This document shows, one piece after another, positions 1 through 9,947 of a DNA stretch of 64,000 nt. Made by a program: the position numbers and the translations under genes. Origin of the DNA: Adiantum capillus-veneris. Its lineage: Eukaryota > Streptophyta > Polypodiopsida > Polypodiales > Pteridaceae. Numbering within the stretch: position 1 is the first letter of the stretch; the number at the start of each line of letters is the position of its first letter. The notes below the pieces were generated by a model. That model had not been told where the DNA came from, did not search any database, and saw nothing but the letters and a program-made list of their open reading frames with translations. The stretch lies in NCBI GenBank assembly GCA_014529385.2, contig CM043948.1, positions 82,381,760-82,445,759 on the forward strand, given 5' to 3'.

Positions 1-154
1 CATCAATTCCACTTTGGAAAAAATTTAGCGTGACCTCATGATGCATGGGCCCAGATAGCTAAATAAAACATTTCATTCTTGAACTTTGTTACATCAACAA
101 AAGATCAATAACTATTGCAAAAACTCAAAGTTCATTTGGAGGCCTTAATTAGTG

Positions 155-156
<2 letters not shown>

Positions 157-220
<64 letters not shown>
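157..220. repeat. (TG)n microsatellite
   Basis: Uninterrupted TG dinucleotides over 64 bases. The apparent small open frames across it on both strands (poly Cys-Val or Thr-His) are repeat artefacts. Confidence 0.97.
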
Positions 221-223
<3 letters not shown>

Positions 224-2778
224 CAAGAGGTGGGAACAAGTGTGTGCCAGTAACAACGGCCCTGGACGCCGAGAAGGAAGGTAGCTTAGACCAATTGAGG
301 GCCATGGGTCAATGCGTTTTCTAGGCAAAAGTGGGGCACAACTCATTGTCAAGATGGGGCCAAGTGTAGATGGTGACGGGCGGGCTGTCTATTTGGCAAC
401 AAGGCCGAGCCATCAAGAGAACTTGGATGCTAATTGTGGATTGCGCCAACAAGGCAGCAGAGGTGTCGAGTCACCAGAGGTATGTGTGCACATGTAATTA
501 TGCACTGATTGTGGGCAGCGTAGCCACTGGAAAGTACTTAAGCATGATTGGAAGAGAGAAAATATAGGGAGGGAGCGACATGATAGGCATCAGCGAGCTT
601 GTGTGTGTGTATGGGTGTATGTGAGCATGCACGCTATCTACAAGTAGTAAAAGCGAATCCATCACACCCGCCATATGCAATGTAAAGTTGAATTTTTTTC
701 TCCCCTTTTTTTCAAAAAAAAAGGTTCTACTAGAGGGTGTTTCCATGCGGCATGACAAGAGAATGAGCAATGATATGTTTTCATGGCCATGTTCAACCAA
801 TTACACATTAATCTGCATCTATCATCAATCCAATGATCATAAGAACTCATACACCATTCAAAAACATCACGCATATTCTATTCGTCTCCCATCACTTTTC
901 TCTTAATTGGAATGAGCACAATTTTGATCTTGATAGGTTCGCTTGCACAAGCATGAGGCACAAGTTTCAACACATTGATACACACAATAGAGCATACAAA
1001 TGATGCCAAACATTTCATTTTTATTTCCATATTAACATGAATTATGATGGCATCACACAATAAATTCCTCATTCTAGCATCAACCAAGTATTACTAACTT
1101 GGTTGCAATTCGATGCATCAATTTGTCATGCATCCTCAATTAAGTCCTAATGCAAGCTCCAAAACCACTTTGACTTGTGGTGGCATACAAACATTGAGTG
1201 ATTAAATTTTGTTCAGCCAATCAAAACATAATGTTCAATCATTGCAACCTTAACAGTTGCTCATTTCCCCTTAAAAAATCATGCAAACTTAATTAGGTTT
1301 TCCATCATACTGCTACACACTTTTGATTTATATTGCATTTGCAAATCATTGAAATGATTACCATTTCCCATTTTGGCATACATGATCATGGTAATACATA
1401 AAATCATTTTCAATCGTGTATCAATTGAATCATCTCACTCAATCAATTATGCACAAACCAATCATTTAGGTCTTGAAATCATCATGATTAGTGATGGCAC
1501 CAATCATTCATCTTCTCATTGGATAGAATATGCCACTGAGTAGGCACACATTAGGCCAAAATTATATGCAAAAAATCCATCAATTCATCATTGCAATGCT
1601 CTAATTGCAAGCTCAATCAAGCATAACCATATGCATACATGCTCAATTTCCAAAATTCAATCTTAATTTTCTTCAATCAAGGAAATCACACACTTCAAAG
1701 TTGAGTATAAAATTCCAACTTTAGCTCAATTGGCAATGCAATTAGTCCTATCCCTAATGATTGCACACAAAGTTCATGCACAATTCTCAATCAAAAAGCA
1801 TTTGGGTGCCCCAATTGACCATCAATCATTGAATCAAGTGGTCTTCAATTGGGCACACACACTCAAATTTTTGCCTTGGCAATTAGGCCTATCCAATGAT
1901 GGGATTAGCCTCATATTCCTCTCTTTTACGTGATTGCACATTCACATAACATTAATTTGTTCAATTTCTATACATACACACATTGAAAATTAGGTGCACA
2001 CATACTTTAATTTTATGGCAGTTTTTTCCTTCTTTGGTGCATTACAAATACATTGATATTTACACACACATGAATTCTTGTTGCAAATCAAGCTTAATCT
2101 TGATCACATCATTCATAAGTCAAAATTGACCATCAATTTTACTCCAATTCGTTCAAATTAGGCACAAAACGGAGGTGACTTGATTTACACACCTAATTTT
2201 AGAAAGTGCTTAGCACACATTCAAGTAACATTAAGCAATCAAGAATTCAATTGATCCAGTTAGTGCACTTACATTATCAATGCATTCCAAGGTATTCCTT
2301 GCTCCACGTGATGATGCATCATTGCACACAAGTGTGTGCACTACCAAATTGGCTCCAAAATTGACCAATTAATGGCTAAAAATCAACACTCAAACCATCA
2401 AATTAGGCACAAATTAGCACAAAGAAACTTGATAAAAGTGTTGATTTCACCTCTTACAAGGGGATTCAACATACATTACACATAAATGTTAGCGGTTAGG
2501 TTAACAAAATTAGTCAAAAATTAGTAAAAATTAGCATGAACTTAGTACAATTAGCATGGAAATGAAGCGAAATTAGTAATGGTTGGTGGGAAGTTAGTGA
2601 AATTGGGAGTGGAATTGGGGGCTTGGGATATTCCTAACTCAAAAATTAGCCTTAATTACTTGCACAAACATCATCTAATCACACTAATTTGAATTACATA
2701 CACTCAAAAATCGATGAAAATAGTAACAAAATTACTCTATTTTAAACATCCTCTTCTCCACTAGCTTAGGATTTCGAT
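221..2778 (-). other. non-coding internal leader of a minus-strand LTR element
   Basis: This AT-rich stretch follows, on the minus strand, the primer-binding site and LTR at 2779-3624, so it should be the element's internal region. No frame resembles gag, protease, reverse transcriptase or integrase. Words such as ATTAG, CAATCA and GCACAAATT recur throughout. About 2.5 kb of internal DNA without coding fits a LARD-like non-autonomous element. The other LTR would lie beyond the left edge of the window and was not seen. Confidence 0.4.
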
Positions 2779-2795
2779 TCTCAAAAACGGCACCA
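2779..2795 (-). other. degenerate tRNA-Asp-type primer binding site
   Basis: On the minus strand this reads TGGTGCCGTTTTTGAGA. It resembles the plant tRNA-Asp primer site (TGGCGCCGTTGCCGGGG), with several C-to-T and G-to-A differences as expected from decay of methylated DNA. It lies 15 bases inside the LTR edge at 2811. Confidence 0.5.
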
Positions 2796-2810
2796 AATAT
2801 AGGGAGGCAT

Positions 2811-3624
2811 TGTAGCAACGGCCTAATCGCAACCCACACAAAAATATCAATCCGTGGATCGGAAACCCGGCTAGCGCTCGGAGGCACAAGCATCATAGGA
2901 TGCATCGAAATACGGGATTCCAAGAATCCTTCTACCCATCATAGAGAGAAGCCATGGAATGGGCTTCCTCTAATCAACCACACATTCCTACTTACTAATC
3001 ACTTGCACATAATCATGTGATTGAAATTAACCTCTCACATCAATCACCCTAATCACACTACTACACAAGCATGCAATTAACATACCTACTTCGCATTAGT
3101 GTGGCCATTCCGGTCCATCCCCTCAATGCTACTACGTATGCACACCCACTAATCACACCTTGTGGAGAGAGAGAAAGAGAAGGAAGGCATAGCCCTCGCA
3201 CACCATGGTCAAAGGTGTGGAGAGAAGATATTTACTAAAAGAGGGATTAGAGATCTAACATCACATTTATACAATCTCACTTCATATAATCAAAACAAAG
3301 AAGACTAATAAGAAAGAAAGTGCAATTGATTATTATAAATCAAGAGCTACATGGGCATGGAAAACCCATGAGTCTCATGACCATCCACTCTACAAAGAAG
3401 AGAGCTCACCCAAGAATGACTTCTCATTTAGCATAAGGCTCTTTTATAGTTTTGGGCTTCAAGCCCTTCAACTATGGGATAAAGTTGAGCCCTTTGGCCT
3501 AAACCTTATACAATTTGGAACTTCTAAATGAGCCCAAAGCCTTACACAATGTGAATATTCTGCACAATAGCACATTCCTAGCTTGGTGCATAATCGATGT
3601 AGCATGTGTTAGCCATTGCTAACA
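2811..3624 (-). mobile_element. LTR of a minus-strand LTR retrotransposon
   Basis: The 814 bp segment is bounded by imperfect inverted ends: the minus strand starts TGTTAGCAATGGC and ends GGCCGTTGCTACA, giving canonical TG...CA borders. A TATA-type promoter lies inside, and a tRNA-Asp-like primer site follows on the internal side. At 3625 homology to the Ty3-like element seen at about 14618 starts abruptly, so the LTR edge is an insertion junction; TTGAC at 3625-3629 is the likely target duplication. No second copy is in the window, so it is either a solo LTR or the 5' LTR of an element running off the left edge. Confidence 0.65.
3441..3449 (-). promoter_or_regulatory. TATA box of the LTR
   Basis: The minus strand reads CTATAAAAG about 175 bases from the LTR 5' edge at 3624, the usual U3 position for retroelement transcription start. 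It is a sequence match only. Confidence 0.45.
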
Positions 3625-4105
3625 TTGACATATCCTCATCCAGGGTATGAAAAGGAGAGGTTGCAAATGTGCAAGGAGATCATCTAGGCGGCCCAAGGAA
3701 CCACATTTTCTAGATTCTCCAAAAATGAAGGTGCTGATCCACAAAAGAATCCAGGAAATGGAGAACCAAGGTGTTACAAACAGAGATCAGGAAGAGCCGA
3801 GAGTTGAGGAACCTTTAGATACAAGAGAAGTAGCCAATACCACATATGGGCTGGGCTCACAAGAAGTGATGCTTATTCCGGAGTTAAAAGAACCGTGGCC
3901 ACAATCCTTATAGGAATTTGATGAGAAACCAAAAAGATGGTAGTGCTACTTTACAGTCAGCACCTATCCCTGAGATAAACTTGGATCACAAATTGTTCCC
4001 AGGGGATATATGATCTCTATATGGGGATGTCGGATCTGTCGCATCTGAAGAGAGCAAACCACACTGACTTTACCATCTTTCATAGGAGAACTAGAAACAA
4101 AATCG
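3625..4105 (+). pseudogene. Ty3-like retroelement fragment (gag-protease linker region)
   Basis: This part repeats, at roughly 80-85% by eye, two other places in the window: 14618-14720 (its first ~80 bases) and 19345-19760 (the rest). In those copies it lies between gag and protease. Frames are broken by several stops and indels. It precedes a separate gag start at 4301, so two copies or a rearranged element abut here. No intact product is possible. Confidence 0.6.
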
Positions 4106-4300
4106 AAGGTTAGAACCAAAGTTTTTTAGGTTTTCTAATTCCAAATGTTTAGGGTACCCCAAGGCCAGTTTTCAAAGACTAAAAGAGTCACAAATTCCTG
4201 ACTTCTGAGAGACCTGATCAGGGGGAAAAAGGGATAAGTTGCATTAAGCCAAAGTGGGCTTGTCATAGACTATCTTGAGAGTATTGAGTGAGCCTCAAAC

Positions 4301-5409
4301 ATGACAAATCATCCACCACCAGGGTTTTCTACTCCACTTAGAGATATATATCTAGAGGAGAGGCATCCTCTGATCAACAAACCAAAAATGAAATTCATCA
4401 AAACCAACGAAGCCATGAGAATTCTAACAGATTACACTCATGAGGGCTTATATAGATTCATACATGGGGATTAATATATCTTCTACAAGTGTGTAGAACC
4501 CAATGCTAGAGAGTTGACCACCCATAAAAACCTCTATGCATTCACGTATACAGATACCCACGGAGTGCAATTTTTTATGGTAGATAAGTATGGACGTGAG
4601 TACATACTTGTTGATCCAGTTTACTTAGAACAATATACATACAAAGGTACTCCAATATCTACTTAATTTCAACCAAAAACAATTTTGTAGAACATATCAA
4701 AGAGGATTCCATCGGGATTTTGTCTGAGACGAGAGGTGAGAGCTAGAGACATCTTTCCAAGAGACCACGAATTGGTTAGATTAGTGATTGAACCACAAAA
4801 ATTAACACCACATCAAGTGGCCCAACGTGTTAAGACAAAGTACAATGGGTCAAGGGATCTATATGCTCATGCTGAACAAATTGCAGATTTCCATACTTAG
4901 TATGAGGGATTTGGGTTGACATTGGAAGGAACAACCTGGACTTGGTTCCAAGCACTAAATAGAGGTGGTTTTCTCAACATAGCACAACTCTTGCAATAAT
5001 TCATAGAAGAGTTCTCAAAAAGGGGAATCAAGCACTATATCATAGATCTACGCTTTTAAACAAAAAAAGGACGAAAAAGTGAAGGAAGCTCTCCTTCGCT
5101 TCAAACAGTACATAGATAGATGTCATGTGAGAGAGCTACCACAAGATCAAAGATTATCAATTCTATTCATAGACGGCTTGAGTAATGAAACTCACAAAAA
5201 CTACCTATATTTGAAAGGATGTAGGACTTTTGAGCAAGTCAGTAGAGAAGTTCTTTATCTAATTGACAATTGTAAAGCCTACGAAGAGGGGACGGAAGAT
5301 ACATATAATGTGACTAGTAGTGCCTCATATCCAAAGAGAAAATTTGCAACAGAGCAAGATATTCAAATTCCTACAAAACCAGCTCACATTGATCAAGTGG
5401 CCCAGATTA
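4301..5409 (+). pseudogene. retrotransposon gag, first part (Ty3-like)
   Basis: An ATG at 4301 opens a gag-like reading frame with scattered stops and frame changes. The stretch 4700-5060 reads as a capsid-type domain (segments like VIEPQKLTPHQVAQRVK and LEGTTWTWFQALNRG). The segment 5079-5409 continues with a helical gag region (LLRFKQYIDRCH, LPQDQRLSILFIDGL). The gene stops abruptly at 5409, where the 8.4 kb DNA element begins, and resumes at 13802 with an LKEVIRRINHGYK-like segment. It is the host gene of that insertion. Assignment to Ty3 rather than another LTR lineage rests on the gag type and the downstream protease and is moderate. Confidence 0.7.
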
Positions 5410-5457
5410 GGGGAATTTTGAGGTCATTTTTGTGCCTTTTAGCGTGTAGAGAGAGAG
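5410..5457 (+). repeat. left terminal inverted repeat of the 8.4 kb element
   Basis: It starts GGGGAATTTTGAGGTCA and runs through TTTTTGTGCC to GTGTAGAGAGAGA. It pairs with the reverse complement of 13750-13799 with one mismatch in the first ~27 bases and a short gapped part before the GTAGAGAGAGA block. Preceded by TA at 5408-5409. Confidence 0.85.
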
Positions 5458-5785
5458 TGGTCTCAACCAATGGTTGAAGAGCTTCCGTTACGGAACCTCT
5501 ATTTTTGAAAACTCACAAAAAAAGCAAATATTCTATCTTTACCGCAACTTTGAGCTGGTAAATAGCAATGTAAACAAGTAAAAGTGCAAAGGCATTTAAT
5601 AGCTGTCGCTTTTAGAAAGACGTACTTCTCATATTATATTTGTTTTCATTTTTCACGTTGCCATCATAAAACAACGTTTGGATTATATCTCATGATCTTT
5701 TCCAGTTTTGAACCATTTTTTGCACATTCTGCTTATTCTTCTCTTGAACTCAGACTAGACTTCTCTGCTCATTTCTTTTTTCACC

Positions 5786-6472
5786 ATGGAATCTTCATCA
5801 CGATCAAAACGACCAAGAACTTCCATTGAAGCCATTATCACTTACAACACGACTGATCAAAATGGACAGAGTAAAATTTCTATATTCATGCCCATTGTAG
5901 TTTCTATAGACTTGTTCTCTAATGCTGAAGTCAGAAAATCTAGAACAATGTTTTGAGTGAAGACTTTAGACTCGGCAAATGTACTTGAATTTGTGGATGA
6001 GGGTTGGAACACCAAAACAGTGAATGGAATCACTTGTTATGTGCAAGCTGGCTCAATTGCTTGCAAATACATGATAGGGACACAAAAATTCATTATGTCA
6101 TTTTATTACAGAAGATGGCACTATGTTGGTGGTCAGCTAACTCCACTTGATCAAGACATGGAGGACTTCATTGACAGCCCAATAGAAGACATTGATACAT
6201 GGGTAAACAATGAGCATCTGTCAATTGTAAAGATAAGAGGCATGTGTAGCTTACAACAATTGAGATTGGACCTGCAAAATGATGAAATTGAACTGCCCAC
6301 AACATTCTGCTTTCAAGTAAATGGTAGAAAGGTAACTATTATGCCTAAAAGTCTCTTGTTCTCTTATTGGTTCTTTATTTAACTTTGACTGTTTTTGTAG
6401 GTATCAAAAAGGAATGAAAATAGGCTACAGTGCAAGGACATCTTGGATGGCATTGTACATTTGGTGCCTTAA
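5786..6472 (+). pseudogene. unknown small protein gene of the DNA element (gene 1)
   Basis: The ATG at 5786 starts a frame running to 6331. A GT-AG intron (6332-6400) joins, in phase 0, to a 72-base exon ending at TAA 6470-6472, giving 206 codons before the stop. The frame is open except for one TGA at 5954-5956, which a C-to-T change from CGA would explain. The N-terminus is Ser/Arg/Lys-rich (SSSRSKRPR). The body has no recognised domain; visible features are a Cys/Tyr-rich segment (GITCYVQAGSIACKYMIG), an aromatic segment (FYYRRWHYVGG) and an acidic stretch (DQDMEDFIDSPIEDID). It lies just inside the left end of the element and reads inward. Function unknown. Confidence 0.6.
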
Positions 6473-6489
6473 ACATCCTTCAAGGCAAT

Positions 6490-6590
6490 TTTGTAACACA
6501 TGCCCTGTGAGGATCTTATTTTGTATCACATGACCTACAAGGATCTTATTTTGTATCACATGATTTAAAAGGATCTTTATTTTGTTATTG
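6490..6590. repeat. 30 bp tandem repeat, about three units
   Basis: GGATCTTATTTTGTATCACA recurs at 6511 and 6541 with a third decayed unit at 6571. It lies between the converging ends of gene 1 and the histone-protease gene, with no coding sense. Confidence 0.8.
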
Positions 6591-6783
6591 AAATGCAACT
6601 TTTTCAAACATCCAATGATTTGATTTTGTAACAGAGTCTTAAAACAAGTATTCAATTTCAAATATTTGCACTTACATACAAGGGTCCATACAAGGGCCAA
6701 TTGATTACAAGTGGGCTATAGAATAGACAATTGGATACAATAGAGAACTGAGAAGCTTGATACAAGTGGGCTACAATAAGCTA

Positions 6784-6960
6784 GAATAGTTTTTTGGCAG
6801 GAGTTTTCCTGTCCCTAGGGGACTTCCTTAATGGGGTTGGTGCTTTTGCAGGAGATTTTCTTTTTGAAGTGGGCTCTTTTGTCCTGGGAGATTTTCTTTT
6901 TGAAGTGGGCTTGACTGGAGGGCTTGAAGGCTGCTTCCTCTTTCTCTTATCATCCATTCT
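6784..6960 (-). other. alternative basic C-terminal reading frame of the histone-protease gene
   Basis: In another frame overlapping the end of the last exon the DNA encodes a Lys/Ser/Pro-rich tail with repeats of the form TSKRKSP, TPLRKSP and DRKTPAKK, ending at a TAA at about 6784. It looks like a histone-type tail and is more regular than chance. A frameshift or an unseen splice near 6950-7000 could join it to the protease. Which tail is real cannot be decided from this copy. Confidence 0.4.
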
Positions 6961-8856
6961 CTTCACTTGCCTTTTCCTGCTCACCACTCTCTTCTTCATC
7001 TTCCAGCTTTGCTTTCCCCTTCTCTTCAACATCATCATCTTCAAATACCTCTTGCAGTTCTCCATTTGCTTCAATCATATACTTGATAATCCTTGCTCTT
7101 GTCAACCATAGCACTCTCTGTTGATCTATACAAGGCAATAGAAAGCAATTTTTAGGAACAATAAAATGAGAAGAAATACAGCTGGCAAATATGAAATATG
7201 CTATACTTCTATATCCTGATTGTCATTGCAGTATATGAAGTCCAAGAGGAGCTTGGCATTTGTCAATACCCTCCATCCACATGAATGGCTTTCAGGCTGG
7301 ATTGGAACCTGCAATTCATTACATGTATTTTTGGGAAAAAATCTTTGAGGATAATCCATTGAAGTGAACAAAGCATAAAGAATTCCAACCTTCACCACTA
7401 CAAAATGGATGTCATTCAGCATCTATAAATCTTATAGTAGCACTATCCAAAATTCTTTATAAATGAGGTTCTGCTTTACTAAAAGTATGTGCTTATGGTT
7501 TACAAAATGTGTCTGCTGCTATACTTACAATTTTGCTTGACCTTGTACTCCAGCAAGAGAATTGACAAAGTAGCATTTTCTTTTCACAATATCAATTGCA
7601 ATTAAACTCCAATGTGATCTATAAAAACAAGCCTCAGTTAGCCTTCTAACGTGAATTAGCAAATTCTCTTCACAAGGTGTAGGTAGAAAACTTACCTCTC
7701 ATGATAAGGAATCAAGAAAAATTCACAGATTTCCAAGTCCACATGAGTCAACCACAAGGTGAGCTCTCTAATGTTTGTCTCTGTCCTGAGAAATTGGGAG
7801 ATAGCAGGGTCTAAAATCTCCACCTTTTGTTGAAGGTCTGGCTCATTTGAATGCATCATTAACCTGGTAAAGAGTTCTTGTTATATAAAGAGTTCTTGCT
7901 ATAAACAAAAATACAGAGGAAAACAAAAACAACCTGAGGCATGTGATAAGGAGTGGAGAATTCATCTCCTTGGTCCAGTCCTTGAGAATTTCCAAGGTCT
8001 CAGAGTCAAGTGAATTGTAATCCTCCCTAGGATCCTCCCCACTGAATAGAGTGACAACAAAACCAGTAGGATTGACACTCCTCAAGAGGGGCACTGGCTG
8101 AGGTTCCAACAGGTCAAGCTCCTTTCTCTCTGCAATTTCCTTGTCTTACTTGGCTCTCTTTTTCCTTTCCTTTTCCTCTTCTTCAGTAATATCAAAAACT
8201 CCTACTTCAGGCTCCTTGGGCTTCCTCCATGGAGGAATGTTGAGAATATTGAATGCCTTTATATCATGCATAGGGACAGGCTCCAAAATTTTTGAAAACC
8301 TGTATGTCAGCCTCCTAAGAGTGATCATGTCTTTGTCCATCAGAGTAACCCTATGGGCATGAGCTGCACAGATATAGGCATCTTGGAAAATCTCAATCAT
8401 AAAGTCCTCAGAAGCCTCCTGGATACATGCCAATGCAGTACTAGTCCACCTCATGGAAATCTTATACTCCTCTGCAACTTGTATGCACAGTCTCTGGAAG
8501 GGCAGTTTGGGAATTGCAAGATCGATGGCCTTTATGGCCTTCCTTATCTCTCTTAGACATTTGACCCCCTGCTTGAACTTTCTCTTTGTAAGGAGAGGCT
8601 TAAGCTGCACAGGCTTGGAAGCTTTCCTTTGATGTGTATCTTTCCTTTTGCTTGTTTTAGGGTCGGGTAGAGAAGAATCCTTCCTCTGAGATTTGGTCTT
8701 CTTTGTGCTAGCAGAGGTTGGTTTGCCAGGATCTTTAGAAGTGGATGGTTGGTTTGGTAAAGTACTAGCTGAAGCTTTGCTAGGCTTAGGAATCTCTTCT
8801 TCATCTTTGGATAGAGGCTCATCAACTTTCCTTGCAGTCTTCTTGGTCCTTGCCAT
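6950..8856 (-). pseudogene. CENH3-like histone fold fused to a Ulp1/SENP-like C48 protease
   Basis: The model starts at the ATG at 8856. Exons are 8856-7934, 7863-7696, 7618-7542, 7397-7207 and 7117-6950; all joins are GT-AG and in phase, giving 508 codons. Residues 1-10 read MARTKKTARK, the histone H3 start. A Lys/Ser/Pro-rich tail follows to about 90. Residues 94-184 are an H3 fold: LREIRK (alpha-N), LPFQRL (alpha-1), RWTSTAL and QEASEDF (alpha-2), then CAAHAHRVTLM.KD and RRL. RWT..AL, QEA.ED and RVTLM.KD are shared with plant CENH3, but the CENH3 loop-1 insertion is absent. Residues ~355-440 form a C48 peptidase core: SHW with His366, FVNSL with Asn383 where Asp is usual, Gln423 and Cys429 in HSCGW. 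The C-terminus is acidic. One in-frame TAA (8148-8146, codon 237) separates histone and protease parts; CAA-to-TAA would explain it. If two proteins are made, the histone half stands alone. SUMO deconjugation is a family inference only. Confidence 0.75.
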
Positions 8857-9307
8857 CTTCAAAAGGAATAGGAATGATTGCTGCACAACAAACAACAAAC
8901 ATTAGTAACAAACAACAAACATTTTTTTCCTATTATGACACCTCGTGCGGGATAACCATAGCATTGGAAGTTTCCACCTTCCAAGCGGCTCGCGACCGAG
9001 TGACACCCCGTAGGCGAAATAGCAAAGCGAGGAAAAAGTTCACACATACAAAGATCGCGCACAGGGTGACGGGGTGACGATTGTTCTTCTTGGTCCTTGC
9101 CATCTTCAAAAGGAATAGGAATGATTGCTGCACAACAAACAACAAACATTTTTTTCCTATTATGACACCCCGTGCGGGATAACCATAGCATTGGAAGTTT
9201 TCACCTTCCAAGCGGCTCGCGATCGAGTGACACCCCGTAGGCGAAATAGCAAAGCGAGGAAAAAGTTTACACATACAAAGATCGCGCACGGGGTGACGGG
9301 GTGACAA
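8840..9307. repeat. tandem duplication of the histone gene 5' end and upstream region
   Basis: Two units (about 8840-9079 and 9086-9307, offset 247) each contain the start of the histone gene. The minus strand in both reads MARTKK. Each unit also carries a CAACAAACAACAAACAT stretch and a GC-rich segment starting TGACACC. The units differ at about ten single bases plus a short extra AACAAACAACA block in unit 1. The second MARTKK start leads into unrelated sequence and is a dead copy. Confidence 0.9.
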
Positions 9308-9745
9308 TTGTTCCAAGTGCGGGTAAAATTGGGTTGTGAAAGCGCCGCAAGAATCGGATAATAGCGCAGCAAGAATCGGAAAATCGGGCAAGAATGTGCT
9401 CGATTTGAGTGCTTCTCGGGCTTGTATAGGGCGCTATGCGCAACTCCCTAGGTGCACAACTCCCTAGGCGCATACTAGCCGTTGGGCACAAACTTAGAGG
9501 CGGAAACCGCTTGGCACACCCCCCGAGGCGGCATTTTTGGCCATATAAACAACCTACCCAACCCACTTTTCCGCTCATTGTCCTTCACAAGGCTAGAAAT
9601 AAAGCCTCCAAGCGACACCCCGCAACACCCCGTGCGCGAATTTTGAAGGTGTCGACCGCTTACCCAGTGACACGCCGTAAGCAAATTTATTGAGTGCCAA
9701 CTCTCTCCTCACCCTCATAGCTCGCATAGCAAGTGACACAATTTG
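8936..9745. other. GC-rich segment with GTGACACCCCG repeats (nested insertion?)
   Basis: It is richer in CpG than the surrounding element. The word GTGACACCCCG and its reverse complement recur: 8936, 8999, 9058, 9163, 9228, 9285 and 9610 or close variants. Sub-segments 8936-9077 and 9163-9305 have inverted ends (GACACCCCGTGCG against CGCACGGGGTG), like a short foldback element. No coding is visible. It sits between the divergent histone-protease gene and gene B, where their promoters should be. Confidence 0.5.
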
Positions 9746-9947
9746 TTGTAATTCTTTCTTGCTTGCTTAGATTTACAACTTGCATACTTGTTTGTAAACC
9801 ATTATTAGTTTTTTGCATTATTAAGGAAGGGTAGTTTATTGATATATTTTAGTCATAGAAGAAATATATTTCTTAATGTCATGTCTACTTCTTAATGTCT
9901 TGATGGACTTCTCTTTTATCTTTCTCAGACATTTGTGGATTGTCATA

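Noticed and set aside
5584-5829. 81-codon plus frame before gene 1
   Set aside because: Different frame from gene 1, no motif; it lies in the leader between the TIR and the ATG at 5786.
6794-7111. 105-codon plus-strand frame rich in Phe and Leu
   Set aside because: Antisense shadow of the Lys/Glu-rich end of the histone-protease gene.
8933-9391. 152-codon minus-strand frame containing MARTKK
   Set aside because: Made by the tandem duplication; only the MARTKK part is histone, the rest is translated GC-rich spacer.
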